Assembly (NCBI GenBank): GCA_025618425.1
Contig: CM046842.1
Coordinates: 31,757,885-31,821,884 of the forward strand
DNA length: 64,000 nt
From: Heliocidaris tuberculata
Lineage: Eukaryota; Echinodermata; Echinoidea; Camarodonta; Echinometridae
Direction of reading: 5' to 3'
Part shown: positions 47,215 through 57,981 of the stretch, piece by piece
Layout: the number at the start of each line of letters is the position of its first letter
Numbering within the stretch: position 1 is the stretch's first letter
Notes under the pieces: generated by a model
Seen by the model: the letters and a program-made list of their open reading frames with translations, nothing else
Database searches by the model: none
Told to the model about the DNA's origin: nothing
Translations under genes and position numbers: made by a program

Positions 47215-48047
47215 TATGTAGGCATGGTTTGGGTTGAATGGCTTTGTCAACTAGATTGTTTACTCTTCATGGCCATTCGTTAGCATCTCATTATTATTAT
47301 TACACCTTAACAAAGAGTCTTATGAACTTCACAAAGCATGGGACGATTTGACAGTCATAAAATTTGACCAAGAAGAAGTGAGATCTTCGGAGAGCACCGA
47401 GAACATGTTCGTTTGTCTTGAGTGCTGCTTGCATCTTCTGCGATTTTCAACTAAAAGCTGACATTTTTTAAAATCAGCAAAGTAAAATCTTGAATCACTC
47501 GTATAAGATTTTGATTTTCCTTCTTTATGGTCTTTGTCTTTGATTTGCATTTCTTTGTGATACTGCAATCATTTTAGTTTGCACTGGTGTTTTTTGGCTT
47601 GCAAACTTGTTTAAATTCACCGAGACTGTTTTCTTTGCAAAATGATTCCTATCTGAAAATGGTTTTATAAAGCAAAATCTTGAATCATGGGTGAATAACA
47701 TCTCATTAACACAAATCTGAAAAAGAAAATTATCCACAATGAGAATTGGAGCACCCAGGCCATTTCACAAAATACAGCTCTTTAACATCATGCCTATCGT
47801 CTTTTAATTTTTTTTTTTGAAAACTATGGTGTTTACTGATGCATGACCCTGGAAACCAGGGAAACCTGGAAACAAGTGGCTAGAAATACAAATTTAAAAC
47901 GATTCGTACAAAAAATAAGGTGGTCTGTACTTGAAGTACAGCCCACCTAATGATTTTTTTTTTTTTTTTTGGGTCGCCCCCAAACTCCCTCCAAGCAGTT
48001 TCCCAAAGTTGACAATCCTGCATTTGTGTGCCCCCCCCCCTTATACG
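47215..48047. other. Intronic stretch
   Basis: AAAATCTTGAATCA occurs twice (about 47485 and 47671) in an otherwise unremarkable region; poly-T at 47946-47968 and poly-C at 48031-48040. No exon recognised. Confidence 0.45.
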
Positions 48048-48800
48048 ATTTGATTTGATTTGATTTTATTCAGATTCCACATTTACAATGAAATTACAAC
48101 AATATGTATAAATTACAAACACTGCAAAAACAGAGAATACATAAATATGACATAGAAAGGTGACAAAATGATATGTGGAGGGATCTACTAAAAAGCTTAG
48201 CTTGTGTGATGTAGACCCCCTAATCGAATAATGATACAATAGTATATGTTTACAAAAAAAAAAAAAAAAAAAAAGATTTTCGTTTAAATTAAAGTAATTG
48301 TTCGAGAGGGAGGAAATTACTAAACAAAACATATGTACATTATATTCAGTTGAGCTAACATTACATGATAAAATTAATGAAATAAAAGAGATTTCGAGTG
48401 GAAATCAGTATATTATATATACACGTATATATAACTATTATAAAAAAGATAAATACACTATTATGGAATGAAAAGAAAAGAAAAATAAATAAAAGCAGAG
48501 TGAATTATTTACATCAGTATAAGTCAATCAGGTGTTTCTTCACAAGATATTTGAACCTACTTAAGTTAGGGGTAAGTTTTAAATTCTGTTCTAATGAGTT
48601 CCAATATTTAGGACCATTGAAAAATATAGTTTTACTGGCAAAAGCCGTTCGAGTTTTGGGTAAATGATAATCGTTTGCTTGCCTGGTGTAGTACCTGTGT
48701 AAAGTGCTATTTTTTGCAAACAGTTGTTTCAAAACGAATGGCATATTATTTCTATCAAGATTGTACATGAATTGGATCCGCCCCTGGATCCGCCCCTGTG
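48048..48800 (-). pseudogene. Non-LTR retrotransposon 3' end
   Basis: On the minus strand, 48800-48530 encodes a tail fragment (LDRNNMPFVLKQLFAKNSTL, HRYYTRQANDYHLPKTRT, IFFNGPKYWNSLEQNLK, FKYLVKKHLIDLY) that ends with a stop, followed by about 470 bp of 3' untranslated sequence to a tail of GATTT repeats at 48048 (AAATC on the element strand). The frame is open but truncated upstream of the reverse transcriptase core. A poly-A run at 48254-48275 lies in the 3' part. Clade is probably CR1/L2-like. Confidence 0.65.
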
Positions 48801-48804
48801 AACA

Positions 48805-48910
48805 AGTATATACAGGTGGGCTGTAGAACATTCATGAATTGGGATAGGCCTACTGCAATAATAATGAAAAGAGAAGTGCGAACGAAGTGCACCCGCATCT
48901 CGATAAGTGA
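48805..48910 (+). repeat. Host repeat that carries M4 at 38748, here uninterrupted
   Basis: GGTGGGCTGTAGAACATTCA, CTGCAATAATAATGAAAAG and GTGCACCCGCATCTCGATAA match the flanks of the M4 copy at 38.75-38.9 kb. 48911-49585 holds nothing recognised. Confidence 0.55.
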
Positions 48911-49585
48911 TTAAATAATGCAGGCTATTCAAATCAGTGACTCTAGGAACAACGCGGAGATCTGGGGTGGTATTCTGAAATTCTTTTTTTTTTCTCAGAT
49001 AAAATCTGAGATTCTAAGTCAGTGAGATAATATACCTTTAAAATCTTTTTAATATCGGTTTTCTGAGAACCATTTATCTCCTCTAAGACACGCCCATTTG
49101 TGATGTGATAACCAATAAGAAATGCTGTTAGATTTCACTTTCATCGTTCTCATCCAATAGAATTGCTCTCGCCAGTCTCTGCATGGGGGAAGAGAGCTTG
49201 AATGCATTATTTTTTATATATAAATAATAGGGAGCTCGCGGGCGCCTTCCCCCATGCCCTTGCATTATTGGGCTGTAATGTGATGGCTTATATTAATGTT
49301 GGCACAACTGGGCTATAATCATGTATTGGCTTATATATGTGACGTTCCGGCGTGATGCGTCATCACAGAAAAAGAATCATTGAATCATGATATACATTTT
49401 GCTTGAATACGTAGTATTGTTCATAACAATGTGATAGAAGGTTAAAGATTTCCTTAAGCCATACCAATTTTATTGTTAAATCCTTCCGTTATTATAAACG
49501 CTGAGGCTATAAACTCTGTTTGAACACACAGATGCATTTTTAAAAATGTATTTATTTATTTATTTTTTTTTTTATTAATTTTTTT

Positions 49586-50090
49586 TAAAGCTCATGTACA
49601 GTATTGGTAGCAAAAAGGAAATTGGAAAGAAACATGTCAAATATAGTCTGTTGTTCCCCTTGTATCAAAAGATGTCTGTAAGAGATCATTTGGTATTCCA
49701 TCTATGATTTCTGGTGAATTTTAGTGTAAATATCTGTAAGGAATGCTTGATCACTGCCATTATGCTAGGACCCTTCCACCCCGACGGCTCCCCGCACAGC
49801 AATCTTGGGGCTTCGCATAGAGACAGCGTGTGTGCACTGTGTGTAGCTACTCATCATTGGTTTTACACGTGTGTTTACAGTGTATAGCACATGCTGCCTT
49901 TGTTGGGATTTTACGTGCCTGTCCCGGCACATAAATTAGTTTTTGCCTCTTATTTGTTTAATATTAAACTTTAGGGGGCGAAATCTTCACAGTGTCTTAG
50001 TATTGCTAGTATCTTGCTATTTATCAACAAAAATTGAAGAAATCTGACGAACATTTTGTGTGGGCTTACCAAAACTTTACATGACCTTTA
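49586..50090 (+). repeat. Repeat S, copy 2
   Basis: Close match to 40478-41162 without M9. Ends at ATGACCTTTA, then a poly-G run at 50092-50102. Confidence 0.8.
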
Positions 50091-50102
50091 AGGGGGGGGG
50101 GG

Positions 50103-50596
50103 TGTATTTTCTATTTTAAGACATTTTTCTTAAAATCAACCATGACGAAGGGCTGGGTCAGACCTCGCTGGTAACAACAATAATAAACTATGTGCATTAC
50201 GTAGGTTATACACTATGGACGCTGCCTCCTATGGCAAGCCTTAAAGTGTTCCAATCACCTGAAAAAAATAATTTGTGTACAGCTAGGAAGTATAAAATCA
50301 ACCTCAATGAACTTTGTCTGGTATTATATAGGTCAACAGTTAATGAGTATGAAGGAAATAAAGGATAACATAAAAGTGCTCGCGCGGAACCGAACTCGGA
50401 GTTGGCGAGCGCCTGCGGGTGCGTCGAGTAGTCTACTCACGGGTCGCTTTTACGCTTATAGAGGGTGTAATTAAAATTGCGAAATCTCTTTATGGAATTA
50501 ATCTTTGAAGCCCATATTTTGAATATAGTATAACGACATGAAACCTCTAAAATACAGAGCAAAATTATTTTTGATGATTGGTACCCTTTAATTCAT
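50103..50596. other. Intronic stretch
   Basis: No exon or repeat end recognised. Confidence 0.5.
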
Positions 50597-50901
50597 ATAA
50601 ACTAAGTTTTTCGAGGGAGACTCTGTTAATCACTCGAAAAACCCTGTTTATCGAGGTGATAAACAAGGTTTTTTGAAAAACCCTATTTATCAAATGATAA
50701 ACAGGATTTTTCTCGCCATGATGTTATTTTTTTTTTCTCGTTGTTATTATCGATATTATCGAATGAAAAACTCTCTTTATCGAGAAAAATCCTGTTTATC
50801 AGTGATAAACTGAATTTTTCGAGTGAAAAAAACTATGTTTATCGTGCAAAACTAAGTTTATCAGTTGATATGCAGAGTTTCCCTCGAAAAACTTAGTTTA
50901 T
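50597..50901. mobile_element. Fold-back element of GATAAAC / GTTTATC words
   Basis: Ends ATAAACTAAGTTTTTCGAGG and CCTCGAAAAACTTAGTTTAT. Inside, GTTTATC and GATAAAC with TTTTTCGA / TCGAAAAA words alternate in both orientations (more than ten in 300 bp), so many alternative stems are possible. No coding capacity. Confidence 0.75.
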
Positions 50902-52024
50902 CTGAATTATTGGGCAGCAGGCTTGTCATAGCCTCCACCCCTTCTTCTGCCGCTGCCGCTGACGTCACGTCGAAGGAGTGCAATTATGGTACAAAGATTT
51001 TGTCACCGAGGTCTGTCTCCTTATAAAATTTGTTGGCCGAGCAATCGCCATCCCCCTCCCCCCCCCCCCCCCCCCACAAAAAAAAAAAAAATGAAATCGT
51101 CGGGGGAGGCTCTTGATCAGCACAAATGGTTAAGGTCAGATTTACAACGATGTCCTATTCATTTTTTTCCACATAAACAACGGTTGAGCGAATTGGGAAC
51201 GGATTATCATTATTATTATCGTGATTATGAGACCAGCCCTTTAAACTGTTAAGCTTGATTTTGATTACCATTATAAAGGCAATTCATATATTAGCGATAA
51301 CGATTTAGGTAAATTTGACTATATTTTTTTTTAAATGGTCTCTGTGTAAAAAGGTAATAGAAATCGGCTATCGAGGTAGTTGTTATTTCCTCCGATTAAT
51401 GCTAATGAGCTTTAAAGGCAGCAATTTACTTTTTTCGGATCAGTACTAAATACCATTTCAACAAAGACTGAATTTAGAGTTAGTTATTATTATAGGTGAT
51501 ATGTGACCAGCACTTAAGCGGGATATATTGAATCATTTAAATACTGTGAGATTGGTATCGTTGGAGGATTAGGTGATTAATCTTAATCCCTTGTGTTGAC
51601 AGATAAGCCTCACGACAATTCTAATGTTCAATGTCCTCCTGGTTTGGGGGTGCGCGTTTTTTTTCCCCCTAAGCTTCGTAATTTCAAAGGTTCATAATTA
51701 TTCATTAATTTTCTGCTCCCAAGGTTTCCCTTTCTCTGTCTCTCATTCTTTATATTTTCATTGTTTTTCCTTACATCAGTAAGTTTAATAGTTATGATTA
51801 TTGACACTGATTATTTATTGTGGTTTAGTTTTGGTACAGTTTTATTGAATTCGTTTATAATTATTTATGTTACTGCTTATTTCATATATGTATGCTCATC
51901 TGATTGCATTTCAAATCATTTTTAACTGCATATAGTTTTATGCATTTTCAGGGCCCCATGGAAGATTAACTTTTGTTGAATGGGCTACCCTGATGAAATA
52001 TCAATCAATAAATAAAATAAATAA
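50902..52024. other. Intronic stretch
   Basis: Poly-C/poly-A at about 51056-51090. 51950-52028 (GGGCTACCCTGATGAAATAT followed by AATAAATAAATAAA) resembles a LINE 3' end, without coding sequence. Confidence 0.4.
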
Positions 52025-52335
52025 ATAATTCCGAAACTCAAAATTCCCATACCAGCGGATTCATAATTCAAAAAATGAAAAAGTGTTCATAATTTGGATC
52101 ATTTTGTTGTATTACTTCGTAGGTTCATGATTCCGAAAATGGCAAGAGATTCGTAATTCCAAAATGAAATAAGGTTCGTGTTTCCGGAAATGCAAAAAGG
52201 TTCGTAATTCCGAAAAATAATTTAGGGTTATATCATAATTTTGGGGATTATGATCCTTCGGAATTATGAGCCTATTTCAATTTCGGAATTACGAACCCTA
52301 TTTCACTTTCGAACCTTCGGAATTATGAACTTAAA
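52025..52335. repeat. Array of short inverted TTCGGAATTAYGAAC motifs, copy 2
   Basis: Same motif as 23640-23935: GTTCGTAATTCCGAAAAT in the first half, TTCGGAATTATGAAC in the second, ending at a poly-C/poly-A run near 52337. Confidence 0.7.
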
Positions 52336-52489
52336 CCCCCCCCCCCAAAAAAAAAAAAAGACATGTTGCCGTCCTGCCATTGGTGTAGTGACGGTCCAGA
52401 CAATAAATTACGATAGCAAAGTTTTTAAATATGTATTTAAAAAAAAATTATGTTTATTCAAACCGTTCATTGATTAATAAAAAAATCAT

Positions 52490-52825
52490 ATCATTCGCGA
52501 CTTGTGGGCCGAATTGCAGATTTGTTTACGAAGGATAACATAACGTTAATCATACACAATGAAACATACGGTAATGATATGGAACTGTCATAATACACCC
52601 TAAATAAATAAGAGAGAAAAAGCATACACAGCTTTGTAATATATATATATATATATATATCATTCGCGGCTTGTGGGCCGAATTGAAGATTTTTTACGAA
52701 GGATAACATAACATTAATCATAATACAATGAAACATACGGTAATGATATGGAACTGTGATAATACACCCTACATAAATAAGAGAGAAAAAGCATACACAG
52801 ATTTGTAAATAATTATGATAATAGC
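52490..52825 (+). repeat. Two-unit tandem duplication, period 169 bp
   Basis: CATTCGCGACTTGTGGGCCG at 52492 and CATTCGCGGCTTGTGGGCCG at 52661 start two near-identical units, both with AACATACGGTAATGATATGG. A (TA)n tract separates them. Recent, given the high identity. Confidence 0.85.
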
Positions 52826-53089
52826 AAGTTCTAATTACAGCGCATAAAATATTTTATAATTTCATCCCACTGTGAGAAGGAAAAAGTGAAGTGTGGTGAA
52901 GATAGCATAAATTATATATAATTTGATTTGATAAATAGCATCAATAATTATCACGATAATACAGATAATGGTCGTAATGACAGTCAGAATGATCACAATA
53001 CACCATATGACATAGCATACTATATTTGACGCTTTCACTATTGTATTCCAAGTTGAAGTTGAGTTCTAGTCATGCAATTAAATTGTAAA

Positions 53090-53400
53090 AAAAAAAATAT
53101 GTCTGGAAGAAACATATACAGCTTGACTGCTTAGGAATACTGTGAGGTTTTGAGTCATCAAAGTGGTAAGAAATTGACACAGGTGTGTATGGTACTACAC
53201 ACACACACACCCCCACACACACACACACACCAACACACATGTTGCATGAAAGTTTGGTCTAAATACTACAGCTATTTCCAGTCATATTTCAAATATGACG
53301 GCAAACGAAAAGCAATCATTTTCAAGGGACAATTTTGTTCTGTGTTCTTTTTCCAAACTAAGATAAGAACTCAAACTTCTCTTTAAAAGAATCATGATGA
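53090..53400 (+). repeat. Dispersed repeat family R copy
   Basis: GAGTCATCAAAGTGGTAAGA, GTATGGTACTACACACACAC (expanded here to an (AC)n), TTTGGTCTAAATAC, GTCATATTTCAAATATGACG, AAAAGCAATCATTTTCAAGG. Confidence 0.55.
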
Positions 53401-53556
53401 TAATACAGATACAGACATAAATAATAATCATAATGCACCACATGACATAGCCTATGGAAGTCCACACCATCAACTATCGTAAATAAAGCAGAAATATAAA
53501 GTGTATATCCCTCGTCAATTGCAGTTGACACTGTTAAGCCATCTAATTCATTGCAG

Positions 53557-53765
53557 ACAGCCGGGTATCAAAAGAACCTCAAAAAAAGGTTGTCGCAAAC
53601 TATTCGTAATCCGCATGGAAAGAGGCCCCTCATAGTTACTCCTGTCACACCGCTAAACAGATCCTTAACACTATCGATAATCGACAAATCTTGGCTGTTC
53701 AGGATAATTTTATTATTTGTTCTATTTGCTGTCGGCCTGTTGTCGGTCGCGTTAGTGAGACCGGG
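53557..53765 (+). CDS. Possible exon with one membrane segment
   Basis: An open stretch between an acceptor-like CATTGCAG and a donor GTAAGAG. It encodes a basic segment (KNLKKRLSQTIRNPHGKRPL), then a hydrophobic run near the end (LFRIILLFVLFAVGLLSVAL) followed by VRPG. Basic residues before a single ~20-residue hydrophobic stretch are what a type II signal anchor looks like. There is no in-frame ATG, and it ends in phase 2, which does not fit the exon at 57982, so it is not simply part of the glycosyltransferase. The minus strand is also open (192 codons, 53568-54146) with no known domain. It could be an exon of another gene or chance. Confidence 0.25.
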
Positions 53766-54228
53766 GTAAGAGTTAGTAATAATATTTAGTTGTATAGAAG
53801 CAGAAGAAGTAAGTGAAGCGGCTTTGGTGAAAGTTTGAGAGAAAAAAAAGAAATTGGGTAGAAAATAGAGAACTGTTTCGTAATTGATTCTTTTAAAGAG
53901 AATCATATTTCTATTCAGTGGTATTTTTTTTAAATTGTAACAAATTACTTGTATAGCCGTTTTTGTGTGTTGTTGTTTTTTTAGACAAGCACAGTTTGGC
54001 TCTTTCAGAGGTTTATGTGAAAAAAGGGTATATGAGTATGTTGCAATATTTGAACAGAGCACGCCGCTTCTAACTGTTCGATAAGATCTGGATAATTGAT
54101 CACGACGTGACCCAATGAATTTAATCTTGTGCGATGACCCATCCATTACTGTTAATTAAGAATATAAACCCGCTGAAGTAGAGCGGATTCCTGTAACAAT
54201 GAAAATGCACACAAGCACCAACACCCAC

Positions 54229-54644
54229 TTAACCCTTTCGAGACAATTGACCACATTTTGTGGTTTGGCTCAATAACTTTTGATCCAGAGCTCTAAAAAA
54301 TATACCAGATGCACGAGTAGAAAGAGCAAAATTTTCTGCACACACTATGTCCATTTTTATTGCATGACCATATTGCGTTTGATGCCAGGAATTTTAAAAA
54401 CAAGAATAAGCTTTGAGATCCTTAAATTGGCAACACATTGAGAGGTTTAAAATCATTGTTTTTCATCAAAATTTGCAATTTCTTTCAACTGTTCAACAAA
54501 TTTCTAACCATGTATATTGTTTTCAAAGACATTACACCATATTTGAACCATGCAGCACTAAAAGAAAAATATTATTGTTGCCAATTTGAAGAACAAAGTG
54601 TGATCAATTTAGCCCTTAAATAATCCATGTCCTGAAAGGGTTAA
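54229..54644 (-). mobile_element. MITE M3 copy c, complete, 416 bp, TTAA-ended
   Basis: Outer ends TTAACCCTTTCGAGACAATT and (inverted) TTAACCCTTTCAGGACATGG. Interior matches 8255-8681 in reverse. The best copy for defining the family: TTAA on both sides and inverted ends beginning CCCTTTC. Confidence 0.85.
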
Positions 54645-54688
54645 GCCCGGTTTACACGAGTAGTCATTTCGATTGTGTCAGTTTACCT

Positions 54689-54827
54689 GGGGAGCGTTTC
54701 ATCAAGCATTTTGACAGTGATTTTTATCCGACAACTGTTATAAGCTACTGAAATCCTTGCATCTGATTGGCTGAGAGCAAATTTGTCAGTAAAAATCACT
54801 GACAAGACGCTTGATGAAACGCTCCCC
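54689..54827. mobile_element. MITE M4 copy, complete, 139 bp
   Basis: GGGGAGCGTTTCATCAAGC at the left and GCTTGATGAAACGCTCCCC at the right are perfect inverted repeats; TTTTGACAGTGATTTTTA pairs with TAAAAATCACTGACAAG. The core between them holds GTTATAAGCTACTGAAATCC and TGATTGGCTGAGAGCAAATT. Confidence 0.85.
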
Positions 54828-54835
54828 AGCTCTAA

Positions 54836-55183
54836 TTGAGCCTAGTTTGCAGGCACAAACCCTGGTCAGTCGTGAAAGAGTGTCTGCACAGTAAGACTGC
54901 CATATTTAAGATTTTATTACTTGTATTTCACAGTTTGCATGGTACTTCCCCCAAGTACAACTCTACCTTGTTCACCTTCCGCAATCCTCCCAGACAACTT
55001 GGGTCTTTTAACTCTTCCCTTCTTGTTGTACCCAAAACAAAGAAATCATGTGGTGATCGATCATTTGCATGTGCAGGATCAACTCTTTGGAATCAGCTAC
55101 CACAGCCTCTTAAAGACATATCAATTCTAAACTCCTTCAAGTCTTCACTAAAAACACACTTGTTCAAAACTGCATTTGATTAA
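54836..55183 (+). pseudogene. Non-LTR retrotransposon ORF2 C-terminal fragment
   Basis: The frame reads AIFKILLLVFHSLHGTSPKY, then GDRSFACAGSTLWNQLPQPL and SFKSSLKTHLFKTAF, the standard tail of CR1/L2-like ORF2 (K-I-L-x-x-x-x-x-x-x-G-x-x-P-x-Y; A-x-x-L-W-N-x-L-P; F-K-x-x-L-K-T-H-L-F). It ends at a stop, and 55184-55330 looks like its 3' untranslated part with a TTGATTT tail. The reverse transcriptase core is missing. The first ~50 bases carry the block also seen at 33660. Confidence 0.75.
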
Positions 55184-55322
55184 TTTGTCTATGTTTTTCA
55201 TGTTTCCTCATTGTATATATGTTGTTCATGTATATTTCAATAAATATCTCAATTTCTTATACTCTGTATTACTGTACTCTTCCTCTTTTCAGCTGCTTGC
55301 AAAATATGAATTATGATTTTGA

Positions 55323-55631
55323 TTGATTTATAACAAAACGCCACGGGGAAATAAATTCGGCGGCGATAGATTGATCAAGTATAGTTTTACTACACTGGTT
55401 ATGGAGTACCGAAGTGCTGACGTCATATTCGCTCGTCGTTCAGGGTACTGGTTCCAAACAACAGAGCCCGGGCATGAGGTTCACCGCGAAATCATTCAAG
55501 CAAAGGGCTGGAGCAGGGCAATTTCAGTGTTTGCCGCTGGTGTGATCACCACGCCATTGTTAAGCACAAAATCGTTTGGAACAATTCGTCACCCGTCACA
55601 CTTCACGTCACGGTACTCTATTAAAAAGTAA
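55323..55631 (+). other. Unrecognised open reading frame, 102 codons
   Basis: A 102-codon frame containing YRSADVIFARRSGYWFQTTE and KGWSRAISVFAAGVITTPLL. GGAGTACCGAAGTGCTGACG near the left and CACTTCACGTCACGGTACTC near the right are roughly inverted, so the region may be a MITE rather than an exon. I recognise no family. Confidence 0.25.
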
Positions 55632-56064
55632 TGTTTGTGCTGAACATTTTGCAAACTCATTTTGAACGATATGATTTGATTCGATTGAATTGATTCAAAC
55701 AATATGAAAACGTGTCTCGGGAAAACAAAAAAAAAAGTTTGATCAAACCCATGCAAGTCTGTTTTCCAGGATATAAAAACAACTGAATTCAGTATCATGA
55801 ACATTTTGCACAAAGTAATATTTAAAAAATGTAAACGATAGTCAATTATAGTGATGATTGCAAGTAAAATCATTGGAGTACTGCAGAGTATAACATTGCT
55901 TAGTTCAGGTAAAGCATTTGCGAAATTAACTGAGTGGTTTAGATGGTTATTTAATGTTGTTTTTTTTTAACATGCTAAGAGTTTTCATACTGACTACCTA
56001 CTTCTCAAGTTTGTTCAATTTATAGTTTTAGGATAAAATGAGTTCATAATTATAACAATCCGTT

Positions 56065-56530
56065 CAAGCGAAGGGTACATGCATCTTTAAGTTTTTGTAT
56101 TCATTCGACCAATTGTTTCGTGAATTCCTAAATGGATCCCATGCTATACAGCAATATTCCAAACGTGCGAGTACTAAAGATTCATAAAGATTTTTTTTAA
56201 ACAAATTTTGGGCAGTCAGCAAAGTTCCTCCGTATCATATCAACAAGTTTATTGCACTTTACATGTAATTCAGTACATTGATCATTCCAGTTTAAAGTAT
56301 TGTTTATCACAAGACCTAAATATTTCTCAGACATTGTAGGCCCATTTCTATTTTGTAACTCCTGACCGACACACATCATGATCTTGCATTTAGATAAACT
56401 GAAATCGAGCATCCATGTCTTAGACCATTAATTTAAAACTTCCAGATCATTTTATAAAATTCAACAGTCGTCTAAAGTGGAAATACGACGATGTAAAATA
56501 CAATCATCAGCATAATACTCTAATGGTAGC
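56065..56530 (-). pseudogene. Non-LTR reverse transcriptase fragment with YADD
   Basis: Minus-strand translation in pieces: YADDCILHRRISTLDDC (YADD catalytic motif encoded at 56503-56514), then after a stop, DLEVLN and SKTWMLDFSLSKCKIMMCVG, SEKYLGLVINNTLNWNDQC, and in another frame LYESLVLARLEYCCIAWDP. This order (palm YxDD, W-x-L-x-F-x-x-x-K-C, Y-L-G, thumb) is that of LINE reverse transcriptases. Stops and a frameshift show it is dead. Confidence 0.75.
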
Positions 56531-57449
56531 GGCAATATCACTCTTTAAAAGACAGTAAAATTCACTGAACAATTAAGTTCCTAACGTCAGCAAATGACGG
56601 CTCGTGGTAGCCGGGCTTTACATAACACTAAGATGAACCTGTTGCATGTGGCGTCCTTATTGCCTGGCGAGGGACTGAGAGTGATGCCGTACAGAGACTG
56701 ATTTCAAAATGAACACTGTCTGTAGGCATTTTGTTGAAGTATGTGCGTTTGGGCTAATAGGCCGGTTTACTAACATATTCCAATTTTATGCATGCTTTTT
56801 AAACAAAGGTTGTTCTTGACAACCTGAAAGCTTGTCCGATGCTTGCCGACATAGCAACAAGTAATGTATGCAAACTGGATTCCTAGTATTGTAGTCCATT
56901 TATTAATAACAGGTTGGTGGAATACCTGGTCACTATATAGGTCCTCCGGAAAGAAACATCCATAAATTTGAATAACTTAGTAAACCGGTCTATTATCTGC
57001 ACACACTCGACATGCTCGATTGGCACCGGTAATAACATAAGCGAAATGATGGCTCCCGTGCAACAGATACAATATAAAGTACAGTTGTATAGACGACCTA
57101 CGTATCTGGACGCTGATTTCTACCTTTCAGTTCATATTGAGGTTTTCAGCCATCTCCTCCCCAACCCCCAACCCCCCCCCCCAACACACACACACACAAA
57201 TAATAAACAAATAAAACACAAAATAAAACAAAATGAAACAAAACAAACAACAGCAAAAAAGCACAATATTCTGAACTTATGCCATAAAAAATGTAGGGGT
57301 CATCTGTAAGTTTACAAAGTTGCGACAAAATGTAATCAAAGCTTTGATTACTCACTCTGTGCAGTTTTCATTGTTCCTAAGTCAATATAATCCGTCATGC
57401 ATTATCTATCATTTTCAATTTTTAATGTTTGATTAATCTACATTTGCCA
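56531..57449. other. Intronic stretch
   Basis: Poly-C/(AC)n near 57170-57197; a 113-codon frame at 56968-57309 has no recognised domain. Confidence 0.45.
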
Positions 57450-57620
57450 CTCTCCACCCAGGTGTAGTAAATGGGTACCTGGTAGGAATTTATTCCTTGA
57501 ATGTTTTCAGCGTCTTATAGGGCAGCTGGGCTAAAGCCAGGGTAATAATACTACTTCGGCGCTTAGAAACATTGTATTAAGCGCAATATAAATGTTATGT
57601 ATTATTATTATATTATCTAA
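57450..57620 (+). repeat. SINE-like 3' region with TTA tail
   Basis: CTCCACCCAGGTGTAGTAAATGGGTACCTGG, GGCAGCTGGGCTAAAGCCAG, then CGGCGCTTAGAAAC...TTAAGCGCAATATAAATG followed by ATTATTATTA. The layout matches retroelement tails common in marine invertebrates. No polymerase III head is visible. Confidence 0.5.
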
Positions 57621-57867
57621 ACTTTATAACGTTATCAGGATTATGGAATAATGGATGTAAATTTATTACACTGTGTTATGTTCATTACGGAATTGCCATG
57701 TATCGTAAATTATAACAGGATTTTTTTTTTCTTCAATAAAACAAAAATTCAACACTTTTTCTTTGATGCCGATAAAACCAGAGCATTATATCGCATCATC
57801 AATATCTATACGAGTGTCGTAACATAATTATTAATCAGTTATTTTCCCTACCTGCCCCTCCCCCCCC

Positions 57868-57981
57868 CCCCTCTCTCTCTCCCCTCTCCTTCTCTCTCTC
57901 TCTCTCTCTTTATTTCTCTCTCTTTCTTTCTCTCTCTCTATTTTCTTTTTCTTTGTCTCTTTCTCTCGTCGACTCTTACAG
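57868..57981 (+). promoter_or_regulatory. Long (CT)n polypyrimidine tract and 3' splice site
   Basis: Poly-C then about 95 bp of almost pure C/T (CTCTCTCTCTTTATTTCTCT and so on) run to GTCGACTCTTACAG, the acceptor of the exon at 57982. It is a microsatellite-sized polypyrimidine tract placed directly at the end of the 31.7-kb intron. Confidence 0.7.
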
